Part shown: positions 61,996 to 64,000 of the stretch, one piece after another
Position numbering within the stretch: position 1 is the stretch's first letter
How the letters are laid out: every line of letters begins with the position of its first letter
Assembly: GCA_016190375.1 (NCBI GenBank)
Contig: JACPQR010000096.1
Coordinates: 1-64,000 of the forward strand
Direction: 5' to 3'
DNA: 64,000 nucleotides
Origin: Deltaproteobacteria bacterium
GTDB taxonomy: Bacteria > Myxococcota_A > Polyangia > JACPQR01
The notes under the pieces: generated by a model
Told to the model about the DNA's origin: nothing
Databases searched by the model: none
What the model saw: only the letters and a program-made list of their open reading frames with translations
Translations under genes and position numbers: made by a program

Positions 61996-62709
61996 GTGCT
62001 GCGCCGCACGCTCGAAGAGGTCGTCGTCTCCGAGGGGCTCGTGTCTCCCGAGGAGGCGAGCCGTGCCGCGGACCGCGCGGCGCGCTTCGGCCTGCCGCTC
62101 GTGTCGACGCTCGTGTCGTCGAACCTCGTGTCCGAGTTCGACGTCGCCGAGGCGCTCGGCCGCGTGCTCGACCTTCCGGTCGTGGACGTGGCGGGCGGCG
62201 AGCTGGACGAGGAGGCGATCCACACGATCTCGGCCGATCTCGCCGAGCGGCGGCTGCTCATCCCCATGGGCCTCGACATCGGCGCGAGGGTGCTGCGGGT
62301 GGCGCTCGCCGATCCGCTCGACCGCGAGGGGGTCGCGGAGCTCGAGGCCGCGACCGGGATGTCGGTCGCTCCGATGGTCGCGACGCTGTCGTCGATCGGG
62401 CGCGCGATCCAGCGCTACTATCACCGGTCCACGACGAAGGTGGTGGCGAAGCCATCGCACCGCGGCAAGGTGACCGTCGAGGCGGTCGAGAGCCCCGAGC
62501 CCGACCGATCGTTCGGCGAGTCCACGAAGAAGATGGCCGCGAGGGCGGGCGACTCTGCGCCGCCCGGCACGGTGCCGATGCACCTGCTCGAGGAGGAGGC
62601 GTCGATCGAGGTGCGGCTCCGGGCGCTGATCCTGGCGCTCGAGGAGCGCGGCGGCCTGACGCACCAGGAGTATCTGGATGCGCTCAGGCGAGTTCTCGGC
62701 GAGCGCTAG
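61996..62709 (+). CDS. MshEN-type (GspE/PilB N-terminal) domain protein
   Basis: Product of 237 residues; GTG start. Residues about 1-145 contain the repeated helix-strand pattern of the MshEN/T2SSE_N domain (VSEGLVSPEEASRAADRAARFGLPLVSTLV ... LGRVLDLPVVDV ... LLIPMGLDIGARVLRVALADPLD), which can bind c-di-GMP. There is no ATPase part. The C-terminal tail is charged. Paired with the PilZ gene, it suggests a c-di-GMP-responsive regulator of pili, motility or secretion. Confidence 0.8.
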   Translation: MLRRTLEEVVVSEGLVSPEEASRAADRAARFGLPLVSTLVSSNLVSEFDVAEALGRVLDLPVVDVAGGELDEEAIHTISADLAERRLLIPMGLDIGARVLRVALADPLDREGVAELEAATGMSVAPMVATLSSIGRAIQRYYHRSTTKVVAKPSHRGKVTVEAVESPEPDRSFGESTKKMAARAGDSAPPGTVPMHLLEEEASIEVRLRALILALEERGGLTHQEYLDALRRVLGER

Positions 62710-63040
62710 TATCCTAACGGTCCTCTCGTAACCGACCGGCCGGCCGGGGCGAGGGGCCCGTCCTTCCCGGCAGTTGGGCGGGGCGGCGGCGAGGAACGGG
62801 AGTTGCAGCACCGCGCCCCGCCGCGAAAGGCCAGAGGACTACCTTGCGGCGGGGCGAGCCCCCCGTCGCGTCTTGGAATGTCGAGGAGTTGGGGCGTCTT
62901 GAGGCTTGACAACGGTTCCACCTGCTGCCTACCGTTCGCCGTCCCGCTCCCACAGTGTACGTTGATGTGCCCGTCCGGGCCGCAATCCACCAGAGCGAGG
63001 GCAGCTCGCTAGGGCGGAAAAGAGAGAAAGGGTGTTTGGC
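62710..63040. other. Intergenic region before a lipoprotein gene
   Basis: About 330 bp with no gene on either strand that I can support. A weak TTGAGGCTTGACAAC stretch (62,896-62,910) could be part of a promoter for the downstream lipoprotein, whose ATG is preceded by a GAGAAAG-type ribosome site. Confidence 0.4.
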
Positions 63041-64000
63041 ATGAATCGATCGCTCCGGATTCTTCTTGCGATGGCGCTCGGCGGGTTGGCCGTCTTCGGC
63101 TGCGCGCGCGGCGATGACGATGACGACGATGATGCTTGTGAAGGCATCATCTGCAGGGACGGCGGCCCGGATGGTGACGCCGACGCCGACGCCGACGGCG
63201 ACGGTGACGGAGACGGCGATGCCGATGGCGACGGCGACGGCGACGGCGATGTCGACGTCGATGTCTGCACGGGTGCCGCCGAGTGCGACAACGAGTGCGG
63301 CATCGTGGGCGCCGAGTGCACGAACGATCGCCAGTGCGAGCTGGATCTCGGTGGCGGACAGCGGCTGCCGCTGTACTGCATGAACGAGGGACAGTACGGC
63401 TGGCCGGGCGGCTACTGCGCCGGCTTGCCGAGCCAGAACCAGCCGCGCCCCTGCGCCGCGGACGACGATCAGACCTGCCCCGAGGCTCAGGGCGGCGTCT
63501 GCATCGAGGACACGACGAACGAGGTCTCGTACTGCCTGCGCAAGTGCGTGATCACGGACGACAACTGGGACGACTCGAACTGCGGCTGCCGTCCCGGCTA
63601 CGAGTGCGCGCTCGGCGGCGAGTACTGCGTGCCCGGCTGCCGCGTGGACAACGTGGAGGAGGACTGCTGCCGGCGCTGGGAAGACGGCGCGAACGACCAG
63701 CCGTTCGACGGCGAGGTCAGCCAGGGAGGCCTGGAGCTCGTCGAGATCGAGGACTGCGTCGCCACTTGCGACCCCGTGACCTTCCGCTGCACCTTCACGG
63801 GCCCCGAGGACGCGGCGGTCGGCACCGAGTGCCTCTCCGATCAGGACTGCCCGACCAACGGCCGGTGCCTGCAGCAGCGCGCGATGTCGGCGGAGGACGA
63901 CTCGCTGGTCTGGGAAGGCGGCTACTGCGTCCTCGACGCGTGCAACCTCGACGGCCGCGAGTGCCCCGGGGACTCGAACTGCGTGAACGCCGGCACGGAT
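63041..64000 (+). CDS. Cys-rich lipoprotein with Asp-Gly linker (runs off the window)
   Basis: At least 320 residues. Lipobox AVFGC (about 21) and a DDDDDDD stretch lead to a (DADADGDG)n linker (63,175-63,258). A Cys-rich extracellular region follows, built of irregular EGF-like or disulfide loops (CTNDRQCELD, CGCRPGYECALGGEYCVPGC, CLSDQDCPTNGRC). The 3' end is not in the window. It looks like a family of surface proteins that includes the small lipoprotein at 55,880. Confidence 0.85.
   Translation, partial: MNRSLRILLAMALGGLAVFGCARGDDDDDDDACEGIICRDGGPDGDADADADGDGDGDGDADGDGDGDGDVDVDVCTGAAECDNECGIVGAECTNDRQCELDLGGGQRLPLYCMNEGQYGWPGGYCAGLPSQNQPRPCAADDDQTCPEAQGGVCIEDTTNEVSYCLRKCVITDDNWDDSNCGCRPGYECALGGEYCVPGCRVDNVEEDCCRRWEDGANDQPFDGEVSQGGLELVEIEDCVATCDPVTFRCTFTGPEDAAVGTECLSDQDCPTNGRCLQQRAMSAEDDSLVWEGGYCVLDACNLDGRECPGDSNCVNAGTD

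Overview
The window is very GC-rich and densely coded. It reads as chromosome from a myxobacterium or related Myxococcota (Sandaracinus/Polyangia-like). The evidence is lipoproteins with Asp/Gly/Ala linkers, a Cys-rich DUF4215-type array fused to an RCC1 propeller, a DUF2330 protein, a MopE-type subtilase with a sorting-like tail, PEGA-type repeats and a PilZ/MshEN pair. No rRNA and only one tRNA were seen.

Layout. (1) 1-640: short tandem repeats, then tRNA-Arg(CCG). (2) 640-35,450: a genomic island. A 98-bp exact copy of the tRNA 3' part plus flank recurs at 35,352-35,449, and an integrase gene reads toward the tRNA. That integrase is split by a 4.15-kb recombinase-in-trio (RIT) element, and deleting the element restores one 443-codon frame. 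The island carries two host-style secreted proteins (6.9-10.9 kb), unknown genes, a DnaA-like fragment, and a nuclease/helicase/kinase/AAA+ block (14-29 kb). It ends with a SEC-C protein, a TOTE-type primase-helicase, a MazF module and a helix-turn-helix gene. (3) 35.4-46.4 kb: a second, worn accessory zone. It starts with another integrase C-terminus and is full of toxin-antitoxin genes, truncated genes, duplicated fragments, an HNH nuclease, a large SEC-C protein and a WYL regulator facing a third copy of the kinase. (4) 46.4-64 kb: core-like, intact secreted proteins and signalling genes (DUF2330, hybrid histidine kinase, glycoside hydrolase, phosphoesterase, propeller lipoprotein, subtilase, esterase, OmpA-like lipoprotein, PilZ, MshEN).

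The most interesting candidate system lies in 14-29 kb, with an outlier at 43.7-45.8 kb. A family of roughly 300-residue proteins joins a conserved N-terminal domain to a zeta-toxin-like P-loop kinase and occurs three times. One copy carries an FtsK-gamma-like winged helix at its C-terminus. The same 15-bp inverted repeat, TGAC-N7-GTCA (consensus TGACCYYNNNTGTCA), precedes all three kinases, an AddB-like nuclease/AddA-like helicase operon, a truncated AddB-like copy and a tandem-AAA+ operon. This suggests one regulon, and a WYL-domain regulator (one intact gene plus one broken fragment next to the AAA operon) is the obvious candidate regulator. I read it as an NTP-dependent, probably anti-phage or DNA-processing system that has been duplicated and partly broken down. 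Function is inferred from domains and shared control only.

Starts were chosen by Shine-Dalgarno-like sequences, 4-bp overlaps and agreement between paralogues. Residue positions are approximate.
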